A DNA stretch of 64,000 nucleotides from the NCBI GenBank assembly GCA_022821965.1, contig JAJECN010000010.1, positions 62,001 through 126,000 on the forward strand, read 5' to 3'. Of the stretch, positions 44,550-53,925 are shown in pieces. A program made the position numbers and the translations under genes. The stretch is from Candidatus Poribacteria bacterium. GTDB lineage: Bacteria > Poribacteria > WGA-4E > WGA-3G. Below the pieces are notes generated by a model, which was given only the letters and a program-made list of their open reading frames with translations, was not told the DNA's origin and made no database searches. Positions within the stretch are counted from its first letter, which is position 1. Each line of letters begins with the position of its first letter.

Positions 44550-44798
44550 TTAATAATACGGAGCGCGATGGAAAACCAAAGCATCTACAATTTTGGTATC
44601 ATCAGTCGATGCATCATCCCCATAGAGTGCACCACCGTGTTGACCTTCCCAGTCATGCTTTCCGGCATCTAATTCTATTTTTGTGGTGGAAATTCTTTCT
44701 GGCAAAATATCGTCATAGCCATCCTCATAGCCATTGACAACAACTCGTAAATCGTCCGGATATTTTTCGAGAAATTCCATTAATTCTTTTACTGTCAT
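44550..44798 (-). CDS. Small acidic protein in the restriction operon
   Basis: This 82-residue protein ([20 protein letters not shown], then NGYEDGYDDILPERI) is rich in Asp and Glu. Similar small proteins occur near mobile and phage genes, without a named function. The start overlaps the stop of the AlbA gene as ATGA, and hsdS starts 32 bp further on. A DNA-mimic or regulatory subunit is possible given the acidity, but this is speculation. Confidence 0.72.
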   Translation of the reverse strand: MTVKELMEFLEKYPDDLRVVVNGYEDGYDDILPERISTTKIELDAGKHDWEGQHGGALYGDDASTDDTKIVDALVFHRAPYY

Positions 44799-46549
44799 TT
44801 TTTGTTTCCTTTGGTATAAGGTTGATACTCCAGCAGTGCTGATTTACCAACGACGGCAACGATGCGTACTGACAGCTCTCTACCATTGGTATCGGTGAGA
44901 CGCAAATCCTCTCCAAGGATAAAATGAACAGGCTGTGGTTGTCCTTCATTTATGGCGATGTTAGAAGCATACAGATAGGTTCGGTCTTGGGCATCTCGAA
45001 TCGGATTCAAACGTCCGGATACGCCTGGAATGTTTCCTGTTGCTTCGGGAAAGATTATCGATCCACCCTCTTGGAGACTCCGCATTTCAATTGCAAGCCC
45101 TCCTTTTGCTGGGACCCAGTCATTTTCAAGGTGTGCGGCAAAGCCGGGAGCGGCTGCGAACACTGTCATTGGCAGATGTGTCGTGTGGAGATCAATCTGC
45201 ACGTTACCATTCTCATCGGTAGTTGCGCTGTTCCATGTTTTATTTGGAAATAGAACTAAGAGTTCAACGCCAGGTAATGGATTACCGCTGTAGTGAGCAA
45301 GGATACGAGCGGTTGCTGGTGTAAAATTTGTATCGGCAGCGGGAAGTGTGAGGACAAGATCTGAACCATCAATGAGTTGATACTGTGGTGATTCTCCACT
45401 TAACGCTTTCGTTTCGCGAAAGATAATTGGCACACCATCTCCGCGCCGTTCCATGAAAAATTGTCGGTCATCTGAGCCGTGTATATTTCCAACAGACATC
45501 CTTCCAAGCATCGAAGTGAGAGCTTCATTGCGCGTTGATTGTCGGACATCCATGCTTTCAATAGTGAGGTTGTTTGGCAAACCCCCGGGAGAATTTATTT
45601 CAAGCCGATCTGCGAACATTGAGAGTCGAATTCGACTTCCGCGAATTTCGTAGTCGCGGTGGGCTACTGCATTGACGATCGCTTCAAAAAGTGCTTTTTC
45701 ACTGTATTGTGGCAGGTCAGTACGAGCCGGATTCTTGTATGCTCCGATGCGCATATTGCGCACAGCAAAGGTAACTGCTCCAGCAATTTGTTGGTTCAGC
45801 GGCCCTGTAATTGTTTGGGCATCTATCTGGCCGGAGGCGCGGTCTTTGCCACGGTAACAGGTTGCGGAGATGCAGGCGTTGGGAAGCCAATGCTCGGGAG
45901 AGTGACTGCACAACAGTAACCCCGCTACAGTAGCGTGTGTTATGCCGTTTTCGTCTTTAATTAGAAGCCCCATCTTTTCCAGTGCCAATTCAGGAGCGGT
46001 GGCACCTTCGGCACTTAATAAAGGTTTCCAAAGAGATTCATCCAATGATCCAAAACCTGTTTCCGGAACCGGCTGTTTATCAAACCAGAGGAAGCGTGTT
46101 TGGCCTCGCTTCTGGGCAAGACGCAACCGTTCATCACTAGTCATTTTGCGTTTTGAGCTGCCGACACGATGGTAGCCACCACCAGGACTATCGTGCAGCG
46201 CATATCCTTGTGGTACTTCAACAAGCAGGAACGGTTTGCCTTCTTCTATTTCTCTACGAAAAATAGCAGGACGAATTGAGGGTTTAATCGTGTCAGTGCA
46301 GATCTCGGTCAAGAGTCTTTCCAATTCGTCCATTTGCTCGCGCGACATACCTTGTACATCACCGCTGTTGGTCACGCCACACAGTACTACTCCGCCATCC
46401 GTATTCGCGAATGCAGCGAACTCGTCCGCCAGATCGTCCCGGCTGGGACTCCTCGGTTTGTTTTCCGCGAACACAATTTCTTTGAATTCCCAACGGTTAT
46501 CTTCACCTAAGCGTATGTGGCGTTTGATTTCCTCGTCACTGAAATTCAT
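44795..46549 (-). CDS. AlbA_2 (Schlafen-type)/HATPase protein with C-terminal beta domain
   Basis: This 584-residue protein has the AlbA_2 domain at about residues 10-130 ([28 protein letters not shown]) with the Schlafen-type [16 protein letters not shown]-ATPase-like region follows at about 285-350 ([19 protein letters not shown], the N-box). About 180 C-terminal residues ([22 protein letters not shown], with [11 protein letters not shown]) look like an Ig/carboxypeptidase-regulatory fold, unusual here. It overlaps hsdM and the next gene by ATGA motifs. This family is often found inside type I restriction operons and may regulate them or act as a nucleic-acid sensor. Confidence 0.83.
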   Translation of the reverse strand: MNFSDEEIKRHIRLGEDNRWEFKEIVFAENKPRSPSRDDLADEFAAFANTDGGVVLCGVTNSGDVQGMSREQMDELERLLTEICTDTIKPSIRPAIFRREIEEGKPFLLVEVPQGYALHDSPGGGYHRVGSSKRKMTSDERLRLAQKRGQTRFLWFDKQPVPETGFGSLDESLWKPLLSAEGATAPELALEKMGLLIKDENGITHATVAGLLLCSHSPEHWLPNACISATCYRGKDRASGQIDAQTITGPLNQQIAGAVTFAVRNMRIGAYKNPARTDLPQYSEKALFEAIVNAVAHRDYEIRGSRIRLSMFADRLEINSPGGLPNNLTIESMDVRQSTRNEALTSMLGRMSVGNIHGSDDRQFFMERRGDGVPIIFRETKALSGESPQYQLIDGSDLVLTLPAADTNFTPATARILAHYSGNPLPGVELLVLFPNKTWNSATTDENGNVQIDLHTTHLPMTVFAAAPGFAAHLENDWVPAKGGLAIEMRSLQEGGSIIFPEATGNIPGVSGRLNPIRDAQDRTYLYASNIAINEGQPQPVHFILGEDLRLTDTNGRELSVRIVAVVGKSALLEYQPYTKGNKK

Positions 46550-48162
46550 TGCTCATCTCCAAATCCGAGCATTTGCAAATTTTTCGCGATAGCGTCATCC
46601 AATCGCCTTGCCTCTGCCATCTGTTTGGTTAATTTCTCAGTCAGGTTTGCCATTATATCCTCAAATTGTTCGTCGTCCTCTTCCTGCACTTCGGCACCGA
46701 CGTAACGCCCGGGAGTTAGGACGTTGCTGTGTTCTTGAATTTCAGTAAGCGTGACATTTTTGCAGAAACCAGGCACGTCAGCATATTCACCAGCACCTTC
46801 ATCGCCGCGCCATGCGTGATAGGTTTCGGCGATGCGTGTCATTTCTTTATGAGTGAGTTCACGGTGCACACGGTCAATCATCTTCCCTAACCTGCGCGCA
46901 TCTATAAAAAGCGTTTCGCCCGTGCGTTTGCGAAAATGGTGATCTTCTTTGTTCCTGGCGATAAACCATAGGCAAACCGGAATAGACGTGGAATAGAAAA
47001 GTTGACCGGGCAATGCGACCATGCAATCCACCAAATCGAAGGCAACGATATTTTTGCGAATTTCGCCTTCGGTTGCGGTATTGCTACTCATAGAGCCGTT
47101 CGCCAAAACAAACCCAGCGATGCCGTTCGGGGCAAGGTGATAGATAAAGTGTTGCACCCAAGCAAAGTTAGCATTGCCGGGCGGGGGCGTGCCGTAGACC
47201 CAACGTTTATCTTCACGCAACCTGTCCCCACCCCAATCGCTACTGTTGAAGGGTGGGTTGGCGAGAATGTAATCAACTTTCAGGTCAGGGTGCATATCGT
47301 CGTGAAAGCTGTCGGCGTGTTCCTGTCCGAGATTCGCCTCAATGCCGCGAATAGCCAGATTCATCAATGCCAATTGCCGCGTGGTGGGGTTGGACTCTTG
47401 CCCGTAGATAGAGATGTCGTCGCGCTGCCCACCGTGTGCCTCAACAAACGCTTCGCTCTGGACAAACATTCCGCCTGAGCCGCAGCACGGATCGAGAATC
47501 CGTCCTTGATAGGGGGCGAGCATCTCAACAAGCAGCTGCACAACACAGCGGGGTGTGTAGAACTGACCACCCCTTTTGCCTTCGGCACTGGCAAATTGCG
47601 AAAGGAAGTATTCGTAAACTCTGCCCAATATATCCTTTGAGCGATTCTCTTCTTCACCTAAACCGATTGTACCGATGAGATCGACAAGCTCACCGAGGCG
47701 TTGTTTGTCAAGCCCTGGGCGGGCGTAGTTTTTGGGCAGAACACCTTTGAGCCGCGGGTTCTCCTGTTCAATTGCCAGCATCGCGTTATCAATGAGGTTG
47801 CCGATTTCTGGTTGTTTTGCATTTGCTTGTAAATATGACCAACGCGCTTCCTGCGGCACGTAAAAGATGTTTTCTGCCAAGTATTCATCTCTATCCTCCG
47901 CATACGCAAAACGATCAATTTCCTCTTTGATATAGAATTCACTGTCAGGATTGGCAAATTCTTGCAGCAGAAAATTGTACTTTTCCTCAAAAGAATCTGA
48001 GATGTATTTGAGGAAGATCAACCCTAACACGACGTGCTTATATTCCGCAGCATCCATGTTATTGCGGAGTTTATCGGCTGCTTGGTATAAGGTCGCTTCA
48101 AAACCGAGCGTTGCGCCGTTTTTATTCGTATTTGTGTTTGATTTTTGCTTTTTGTTTTTCAT
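46546..48162 (-). CDS. hsdM: Type I restriction enzyme, M (methyltransferase) subunit
   Basis: This 538-residue N6-adenine methyltransferase subunit protects host DNA and is required for restriction. Motif [14 protein letters not shown] is near residue 220 and motif [16 protein letters not shown] near 290. [17 protein letters not shown] lies just before motif I, and the N-terminal HsdM_N domain is present. It is the first gene of the operon and its stop overlaps the AlbA start as ATGA. A promoter lies upstream. All catalytic motifs are intact. Confidence 0.96.
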   Translation of the reverse strand: MKNKKQKSNTNTNKNGATLGFEATLYQAADKLRNNMDAAEYKHVVLGLIFLKYISDSFEEKYNFLLQEFANPDSEFYIKEEIDRFAYAEDRDEYLAENIFYVPQEARWSYLQANAKQPEIGNLIDNAMLAIEQENPRLKGVLPKNYARPGLDKQRLGELVDLIGTIGLGEEENRSKDILGRVYEYFLSQFASAEGKRGGQFYTPRCVVQLLVEMLAPYQGRILDPCCGSGGMFVQSEAFVEAHGGQRDDISIYGQESNPTTRQLALMNLAIRGIEANLGQEHADSFHDDMHPDLKVDYILANPPFNSSDWGGDRLREDKRWVYGTPPPGNANFAWVQHFIYHLAPNGIAGFVLANGSMSSNTATEGEIRKNIVAFDLVDCMVALPGQLFYSTSIPVCLWFIARNKEDHHFRKRTGETLFIDARRLGKMIDRVHRELTHKEMTRIAETYHAWRGDEGAGEYADVPGFCKNVTLTEIQEHSNVLTPGRYVGAEVQEEDDEQFEDIMANLTEKLTKQMAEARRLDDAIAKNLQMLGFGDEQ

Positions 48163-48209
48163 AACTTTTTCGATATTGTGGGGAACAATCGAAGTTAATC
48201 GTTGTTAAA

Positions 48210-48238
48210 ATAATACCACACTTGGCATAGAAATTCAA
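48210..48238 (-). promoter_or_regulatory. Predicted promoter of the hsdM-hsdR operon
   Basis: On the minus strand TTGAAT (48233-48238) and TATTAT (48210-48215) are 17 bp apart, about 48 bp upstream of the hsdM start. Confidence 0.55.
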
Positions 48239-48316
48239 TGACTTCAATTAGAAAATATTTGCGTTGACTATCTGAATCAAGGATTTACGCGGAGGGCAGA
48301 GAGACACGGATTGAAG

Positions 48317-48415
48317 GGTGCGGTTGAAATGCACGTTGCAAATGTAAAGCAAAGACAAATTTGGTTTCCGCGTGTGGGAAACCAAATTTGGGCGAGTACG
48401 CCGCAAAACCGCACC
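48317..48415. repeat. Nested palindromic element, copy 1
   Basis: Perfect arms CAAATTTGGTTTCC and GGAAACCAAATTTG (48356-48369 and 48377-48390) lie inside outer arms GGTGCGGTT and AACCGCACC (48317-48325 and 48407-48415). Flanks ATGCACGTTGCA and GAGTACGCCGCA recur at 52.5 kb. Confidence 0.75.
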
Positions 48416-48437
48416 TACCATTTTTGGGAACTGTCAT

Positions 48438-49895
48438 TCAACGTCCAGTGGATGGCTGTGGTGGCCAGTGAAGTCCGCGTTGGCCCGATAAGGCCCGATT
48501 GGGAGATGGACGATACTCACGATCAGGCAAACCGATGAGTTTGCCATCTTCGACCCATTCCTCATCACTGCCATAGAGTTCACCGATTAAGTGATTCGTT
48601 AATCGCTCAAGCACTTCGGCATGCTCAGGTGAATCGGCGAGATCGTTCAACTCTCGTGGATCCTCTTCCAGATCGAAGAGTTGCCGGTAATTTCCGGTGA
48701 CGTAATAGATAAGCTTGAAACGTCCCTCGTGAATCATTCGGGTTGCACTTCCGCCTTCGCCACATTCGCCATAGAGCCACTCACGCTTTTCTTCACCTAC
48801 CATCGGTATTCCGTCCACCGTATCTGGGATCTCAATCCCCGCAAGGTGGAGAAGTGTCGGCATAACATCCTGCCATCCAACGAGCCGGTCATCAACCCTA
48901 TGATGCCCTACCCGTTCATCGCCTGCGGCACCGATGAGAAGCATAGGGACATTAGCAGAGTCTTCATAATAGAGACGTTTTGCCCACATCTGATGGTTTC
49001 CAAGCATATCACCGTGGTCGGAGGTAAACAGCAGAATCGTGTTGTTTAACAGACCTTCTTCCCGCAAAGTTCCGATAACGACGCGCAATTGATGGTCAAT
49101 ATGGGTACAAAGCGCATAAAAGGCTTGACGGGCGGAACGGATTAGGTCTTCATTATAAAGCGAGTTCTGCGCCTGACGTGATCTGAGGGGCAAAGGCAAA
49201 TTTTCGGTTTCTTTAGACCATTCACCGTGAAACGGCATATCCACGTCAATATCGCGATACATGTCCATGTAACACTGAAGGGGTGCCAAAGGCGGATGCG
49301 GGTGACAATAGGAAAGATACCAGAATCCGGGACGGGTCGGATCGCGGCGTTTAATCATCCGCACCATCTGCTGTGTACTCCAGTTCGTGACATGGCAGTC
49401 TTCTGGGAGGTGCCAAGGACGGTTGAGATAATCATTGTTGCACATCCCGTGAGCAAACTGCTGGCCAGCATACCCTCTGTCGCCGAGGAAGAGTTCATAG
49501 TCGTCAACCACGCCGTATTGTAATCTGCCCTCCTCACCTAACAGTACATCGTCAAATCCGATACGGTCACGTTGGGGATAGACGTGCAATTTACCGACGG
49601 CGTAAGCCTGATACCCCGCGTCGCGAAACGTCTGTGCAATTGTCGGTAATCCACCTATATCCTTCTGATCGTTGAAAACCCTGTCTTTGTGGGTCCGCGT
49701 TGTTGCACCGGTCATCAACGTCTTTCGCGCTGGAACACAGACCGGGCATTCACTGTAGCCGCGTGTGAAGCGAGTACCAGCACGAGCGATCGAATCAAGC
49801 GTCGGTGTCTGGATAGCAGGATGTCCACTGACACCCAGAAGTGAGTTGGGCCAATGGTCAGTTGAGATAAGCAGAACGTGTGGTTTGTCAGCCAT
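48438..49895 (-). CDS. Type I sulfatase (Cys-type formylglycine)
   Basis: This 485-residue hydrolase removes sulfate esters. The modified Cys is C53 in VCVPARK, the CxPxR motif converted to formylglycine by a separate enzyme. Metal and substrate motifs STDHWPNSLLG, TGATTRTHKDRVF and FTSDHGDMLGNHQMWAKR are present. The ATG at 49893-49895 has AAGGA six bases upstream; an earlier ATG sits on the Shine-Dalgarno itself. No signal peptide is visible. Many such sulfatases act on sulfated polysaccharides, in keeping with a marine or sponge-associated lifestyle. Confidence 0.92.
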   Translation of the reverse strand: MADKPHVLLISTDHWPNSLLGVSGHPAIQTPTLDSIARAGTRFTRGYSECPVCVPARKTLMTGATTRTHKDRVFNDQKDIGGLPTIAQTFRDAGYQAYAVGKLHVYPQRDRIGFDDVLLGEEGRLQYGVVDDYELFLGDRGYAGQQFAHGMCNNDYLNRPWHLPEDCHVTNWSTQQMVRMIKRRDPTRPGFWYLSYCHPHPPLAPLQCYMDMYRDIDVDMPFHGEWSKETENLPLPLRSRQAQNSLYNEDLIRSARQAFYALCTHIDHQLRVVIGTLREEGLLNNTILLFTSDHGDMLGNHQMWAKRLYYEDSANVPMLLIGAAGDERVGHHRVDDRLVGWQDVMPTLLHLAGIEIPDTVDGIPMVGEEKREWLYGECGEGGSATRMIHEGRFKLIYYVTGNYRQLFDLEEDPRELNDLADSPEHAEVLERLTNHLIGELYGSDEEWVEDGKLIGLPDREYRPSPNRALSGQRGLHWPPQPSTGR

Positions 49896-49906
49896 AGTCA
49901 TTCCTT

Positions 49907-50635
49907 TTAGTGATCGTAACGTGCAAAGTAGAAGGTCTTAAGCGGTTCATCCGTGTCATTGATAAGGCTATGCCCCGGATTTGATGAAGCCACGGAAACA
50001 GCATCACCCGGCATCTGGCGATAAACATTCCTGCTGACAACGTGGATACCATTACCCTCAAGCATATACCAGACCTCATCCATATCTGGACCGTGACCGT
50101 GTGTATCAGGCGTTTGCATGGCTTCAATCCGCACCATCAGTACGGAGTGGAGTGTTACCAAACCGTCGTCCGGACCGAAAATCGGATGTACGAGATGCGT
50201 CCAATGTCCCTGCCCTAACGGGCGTTCGCGATAGTTTCGGATGAGTGCATCCTTGCGTGGTGCCTCTGTACCGTCCGAAAGCACCTCTTCCAATATTAAA
50301 AACTCCAAGAGGGCATTTTCCGAGTTACTCAAAACATGGGTAAGTCCAGGCGGCACAAGGATAGCGTCCCCTTCCGTAATCTGCTGCTTCAAGTCTCCTG
50401 CTTCAAATGTGCCAGCACCGTCAACGATGTAAAAAATAAGCTGCCGGTCATCGAGTGCGGTGGGAACTGAGGCGATCTTCGGTTCAAGATAGCACCGAGA
50501 GAAGCTATCGACATATCTTAGGATCGCGCCCTCTTTGTCTGTGGCATCTTCTGTACGTTTGCTAAAAATCTCGCGTTTGATGATGTTGCCGTGTGTTAGG
50601 CTTGAAGGACTCTGTAACCAATGCCGCATATACAT
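49907..50635 (-). CDS. Two-domain cupin protein
   Basis: This 242-residue protein has two cupin cores. The first (ILVPPGLTHVL after FYIVDGAGTFE) lacks some metal residues. The second, HGHGPDMDEVWYMLEGNG with PGDAVSVASSNPGHSL, keeps the His-x-His...Glu set and the second His. The ATG at 50633-50635 has GGAGG nine bases upstream. It ends 11 bp before the sulfatase start, so the two form an operon. A role in handling a sulfated or sugar substrate is inferred from this pairing. Confidence 0.78.
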   Translation of the reverse strand: MYMRHWLQSPSSLTHGNIIKREIFSKRTEDATDKEGAILRYVDSFSRCYLEPKIASVPTALDDRQLIFYIVDGAGTFEAGDLKQQITEGDAILVPPGLTHVLSNSENALLEFLILEEVLSDGTEAPRKDALIRNYRERPLGQGHWTHLVHPIFGPDDGLVTLHSVLMVRIEAMQTPDTHGHGPDMDEVWYMLEGNGIHVVSRNVYRQMPGDAVSVASSNPGHSLINDTDEPLKTFYFARYDH

Positions 50636-50695
50636 TGTAAAGCACCTCCGACGTGATTGAGAATTAACGACCCACAAGACTTAGAATATTATACA

Positions 50696-51682
50696 TTAGC
50701 TTCGGGCGTTTTTCAAAGTGAGGTCTTGTTGTGTGTCGCTTTCTTGTGTGAGCTGAAGTAGTTCTTCTGTCAGTCTTGCTAACATTTTCAGTTTTTGTTC
50801 TTCATTTCTGAATATATTACTTCCCTCCTGCATCAACTCAGAGAGTATTTCAAGGAAACGTAAGAGTTTTACCTTCTTCTGTTTTTCAGCGTCGAGTCTA
50901 CCGATGACCGAGGTGCGCTGTTTCGGCGATAGGTTGCTGTTGCGACGTATGATTTTCACTAAGTCATCAGAATCGACTTCATCGGTTCTCCAGTGTCCGT
51001 ATAAAAATTTATGAACTGCACTGAACATAAAATCCCGGATGGCTTCATCACGGAGTTCTTGGGTATGAACATGGTAGAACCCATAGAAAGGGATGTCGGG
51101 TTTGAGTAATTCCGCACGATCGGTACTATGCAAATATAAGTTTATCGTCAGTGCGTGCTTTTTGTCTACCGAATTGCGGCACCTGACTTTGAGGATATAA
51201 GGCTTTTTTTTGTAGTGCGGCAGAAGGAATTCGATATAGATGCGTGCCCCATAGATCGAAAGCCTCATTGTTGCCTCAAGATCTTCAATATCAGCGATCC
51301 TTACGTCTGGGCTGGGGTTCTCCAATACGGCTAAGACATCGTTAAGCATTTTGTGATGTGGGATAAGTTTATATTCCTGCATTTTCCCCCTGAACAACTT
51401 AGTGCCGTAACTGTTGCGAACCGATGTAATCGGGATCGGGTCGTGCGTGGCAGCTTCAGGGTATCCCACTTCATTTCTAATACGATCGATGCCGAGATCA
51501 TCGTGAATATCAGATAGCGGCTGCCTGACGATGACATCCATGTATTTGTTGATGTCTTTTTCAATCTTAAATATGTCCTGTTTGAAATGAGGTATCTTCT
51601 TTCGCAGACACCGAATAGATCCGGTCCATATTGTATAATGTCGCCCGCCCGAATCGCCTTGCGATACCAGTCTACTTTTCAT
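50696..51682 (-). CDS. Unrecognised protein (hypothetical)
   Basis: This 328-residue soluble protein has no family I can name with confidence. The middle (YKLIPHHKMLNDVLAVLEN, then MRLSIYGARIYIEFLLPHYK) faintly recalls DUF932-type phage/plasmid proteins, and the C-terminus (about 290-328) is a probable coiled coil. GGAGG precedes the ATG by seven bases, so it is really translated. It stands between the bicupin and a lipoprotein gene, on the same strand. Confidence 0.6.
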   Translation of the reverse strand: MKSRLVSQGDSGGRHYTIWTGSIRCLRKKIPHFKQDIFKIEKDINKYMDVIVRQPLSDIHDDLGIDRIRNEVGYPEAATHDPIPITSVRNSYGTKLFRGKMQEYKLIPHHKMLNDVLAVLENPSPDVRIADIEDLEATMRLSIYGARIYIEFLLPHYKKKPYILKVRCRNSVDKKHALTINLYLHSTDRAELLKPDIPFYGFYHVHTQELRDEAIRDFMFSAVHKFLYGHWRTDEVDSDDLVKIIRRNSNLSPKQRTSVIGRLDAEKQKKVKLLRFLEILSELMQEGSNIFRNEEQKLKMLARLTEELLQLTQESDTQQDLTLKNARS

Positions 51683-51845
51683 TGGGATGCCTCCTAAACT
51701 CTATTGTCGGGACCCTCTCGGATCGTAAAACCTCGCGGGGTTCGGCGTGTTCTGCTTTTTTCTTTTTTCCGACGGCTGTTGCGGCACACAGGGGAAGTGA
51801 TGAGCGCATGCGGGTGAAAGTGCTGCTGTCTTTCATGGCTCCCCC

Positions 51846-52373
51846 TTATTTCAATCGCGGGGTCGGCTTTACTAAATGACAGTCGTGAAGTTTTACAAAA
51901 TAATACGTTTTGTCTGTCCCGCTGTAAGTCCCCCGCTGCAATATGCCTGCCGTGCCTGTGCCTTCTATCATCGAAAACGACAACCCTTTATGCCAAAGTC
52001 TACCGCTGATTTTTACGTCGTCCCCTTTGGAGAGGGACCGGAGTTTTGAAGCTTCTGAAGTATCAAAAAAACAATAGACTTCCGTCGGGATGCCATCAAT
52101 AACTTCGGGCTGCATCCGAAGAGTATACCACCATTGATTGACATACTGTGCGGATTCTTTTTTCTGAATACGTCCTATTTTTCCTGTGAGTATAACGCGA
52201 CGATACGCATATTTCTGTTCCGCAGCGTATGCATCCGAAACAAAATCTGACATTATTTCTTTTGGACTTACCGTCCATGTCACTTCTTTTTGGTTTGACG
52301 GATCGCAACCGCAGACAAACAGACAGAAGCATCCGAAAACGATCCCGTTGCCAATGGGCGTTTGTTTTTTCAT
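51846..52373 (-). CDS. Lipoprotein with OB-fold (tRNA_anti-like) domain
   Basis: This 175-residue protein has lipobox VCGC near residue 23. The mature part starts with SPKEIMSDFVSDAYAAEQK and continues RRVILTGKIGRIQKKES and KGDDVKISGRLWHKG. These match the tRNA_anti-like OB-fold family common in lipoproteins of environmental bacteria. It likely binds a ligand in the envelope. The palindromic element at 52.5 kb lies upstream. Confidence 0.72.
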   Translation of the reverse strand: MKKQTPIGNGIVFGCFCLFVCGCDPSNQKEVTWTVSPKEIMSDFVSDAYAAEQKYAYRRVILTGKIGRIQKKESAQYVNQWWYTLRMQPEVIDGIPTEVYCFFDTSEASKLRSLSKGDDVKISGRLWHKGLSFSMIEGTGTAGILQRGTYSGTDKTYYFVKLHDCHLVKPTPRLK

Positions 52374-52499
52374 AAAAAATCAATTCCTTTGTATATCAAT
52401 TGGATAGACCCTGCTCGTCAAATTCGATTCGCATCATTCACTTCATTTTATCAGAAGATTCAACAATTGGCAAGGGAAAAAGTTCAGTAACGGGCAATA

Positions 52500-52573
52500 A
52501 TGCACGTCGCATTTGGGGTTTTTGCAAACGCTAAAATCCAATGCGAAGAAAGTGTTTCTTCAAGTACGCCGCA
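52500..52573. repeat. Palindromic element, copy 2
   Basis: Flanks ATGCACGTCGCA (52500-52511) and AAGTACGCCGCA (52562-52573) match copy 1 at 48.3 kb. Inside are CGCATTTGG/CCAATGCG and a GAAGAAA-GTG-TTTCTTC hairpin at 52545-52561. Hairpin sequences differ but spacing is similar. Confidence 0.65.
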
Positions 52574-52619
52574 GAATTTCCCTACTACAAACCAAGGCAG
52601 ATTGAAACTTGATAAATCA

Positions 52620-53750
52620 CTATATCTGCATTACAGTAGTATTTGTTAGATAGGGGGAATCAAATTCTGTCATGCAGTCTGCGTTGCATCCCGGAACTGG
52701 AAAAAGGCGTACCGATAGCGGTTTGTTTAACCGTATAGAGAGTGAGGCAACATCCGTCAGAATAGCGGCAATCTGAGAGGTTGAAGCATCGCCCGGTATC
52801 GGAATTGTATCCAGCCCCGTCCCACAGACAGTAGAATAGAGGAGGAGGCTGTCAAGGTTAAAATAGCCTGCTTCGCTTCGCTCTCCCAAACCTACATCTT
52901 CAAGGACAGGGAGCATTAATCCCGAATATCCACAGAGTGGCAGTTCGAGGGATTGGAGTGTACGGGTCAGACCGGCAGCGACTGTCAACGTACCGCGCTC
53001 GCCAAAATAACCGGGAAGCTGTTGTTCCATGGCGTAAGCGATGCTTTCATTTCCCATCGGTGCAAGTGACGCGTCTATACCAACAAACTTTATGCCCCAT
53101 TCCTGCCCCAACGTTTGTGCAAGGGCAACAATCTTTTGTCCTTCCGCTTCCATGACGGTTTTCAGGTTCTGCAAGCCGACTTCTAAATTCGGAGCATCTG
53201 TGAAAGCGTCTTGCACGAGGTCCACAGCCTGCCATCCGATGCTGAAGTTAGTTCGAGCGTCGTGCCAGTATGCTGCTGGGAAGAAGGGCGTATTTGGTGG
53301 ACAGTTCATTAACGCTGCAAAACGAAGGTTTCCGTAGCCAGCATCGGTGCGATGGGCGATCTGTCGAATGATGTTTGCAGTGTTTTCAGTGATATCCGAT
53401 GCCATACCTCCAGATTGCGTCGTAAGGGTGACGGTGGCGTAGAGCATCTCACTTTGGACAATCACATCGGCGACACGAGCAAGATGGGTTTCTGTGTATC
53501 GCTTTTCTGGTAGGATTGTCCCTAAGTTTAGGAATTCAATTCCCAATGCTTGGGCATCGGACTCTAATGTAAGGATTGCGTCTATATCGCGTGCCTCATC
53601 CCAGATTTGGCAGCTGACACGTGTCGTTTGGACTTCGTAACCGTTCGCCTCGAAGCAGGTTCTACAGGCGGTGTTAAATTTTGCCGCACGTTGAAGTTGG
53701 TAAGGGGAAAAAGGGAGTGGAATGCCTGTCGTGATCGTTCGAATTTTCAT
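52620..53750 (-). CDS. DUF711 (UPF0210-like) family protein
   Basis: This 376-residue protein matches DUF711, whose members resemble a pyruvate-formate-lyase-like fold. Diagnostic stretches are KFVGIDASLAPMGNESIAYA, LPLCGYSGLMLPVLEDVGL and CGTGLDTIPIPGDASTSQIA. Several cysteines, including RTCFEANG and PGCNADCM, are conserved-looking. No Shine-Dalgarno is obvious before the ATG. Its biochemical activity is not known. It neighbours accA across a repeat-rich gap. Confidence 0.85.
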   Translation of the reverse strand: MKIRTITTGIPLPFSPYQLQRAAKFNTACRTCFEANGYEVQTTRVSCQIWDEARDIDAILTLESDAQALGIEFLNLGTILPEKRYTETHLARVADVIVQSEMLYATVTLTTQSGGMASDITENTANIIRQIAHRTDAGYGNLRFAALMNCPPNTPFFPAAYWHDARTNFSIGWQAVDLVQDAFTDAPNLEVGLQNLKTVMEAEGQKIVALAQTLGQEWGIKFVGIDASLAPMGNESIAYAMEQQLPGYFGERGTLTVAAGLTRTLQSLELPLCGYSGLMLPVLEDVGLGERSEAGYFNLDSLLLYSTVCGTGLDTIPIPGDASTSQIAAILTDVASLSIRLNKPLSVRLFPVPGCNADCMTEFDSPYLTNTTVMQI

Positions 53751-53756
53751 GTTTTT

Positions 53757-53925
53757 TAGTCATCAGTTGTCAGTCATTAGTTGTCAGTTACAAGAGGTTT
53801 GGGTTACACAAAGCCTTTTTCCCTGTTAGCTTCTAAAGAGGTATCTTCTCTAATCAAAGGAAACCCACTTAACTACTCTCACTGTGAGGTATGTTAACTG
53901 TTAATGTTAACTGATAACTATTCAA
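53757..53925. repeat. Microrepeat runs between accA and the DUF711 gene
   Basis: CATCAGTTGTCAGTCATTAG at 53761-53780 and the complementary TTAACTGTTAATGTTAACTG near 53890 belong to the window-wide TTATCAGTTGTCAGT family. No gene is seen in this 171-bp gap. Confidence 0.6.
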
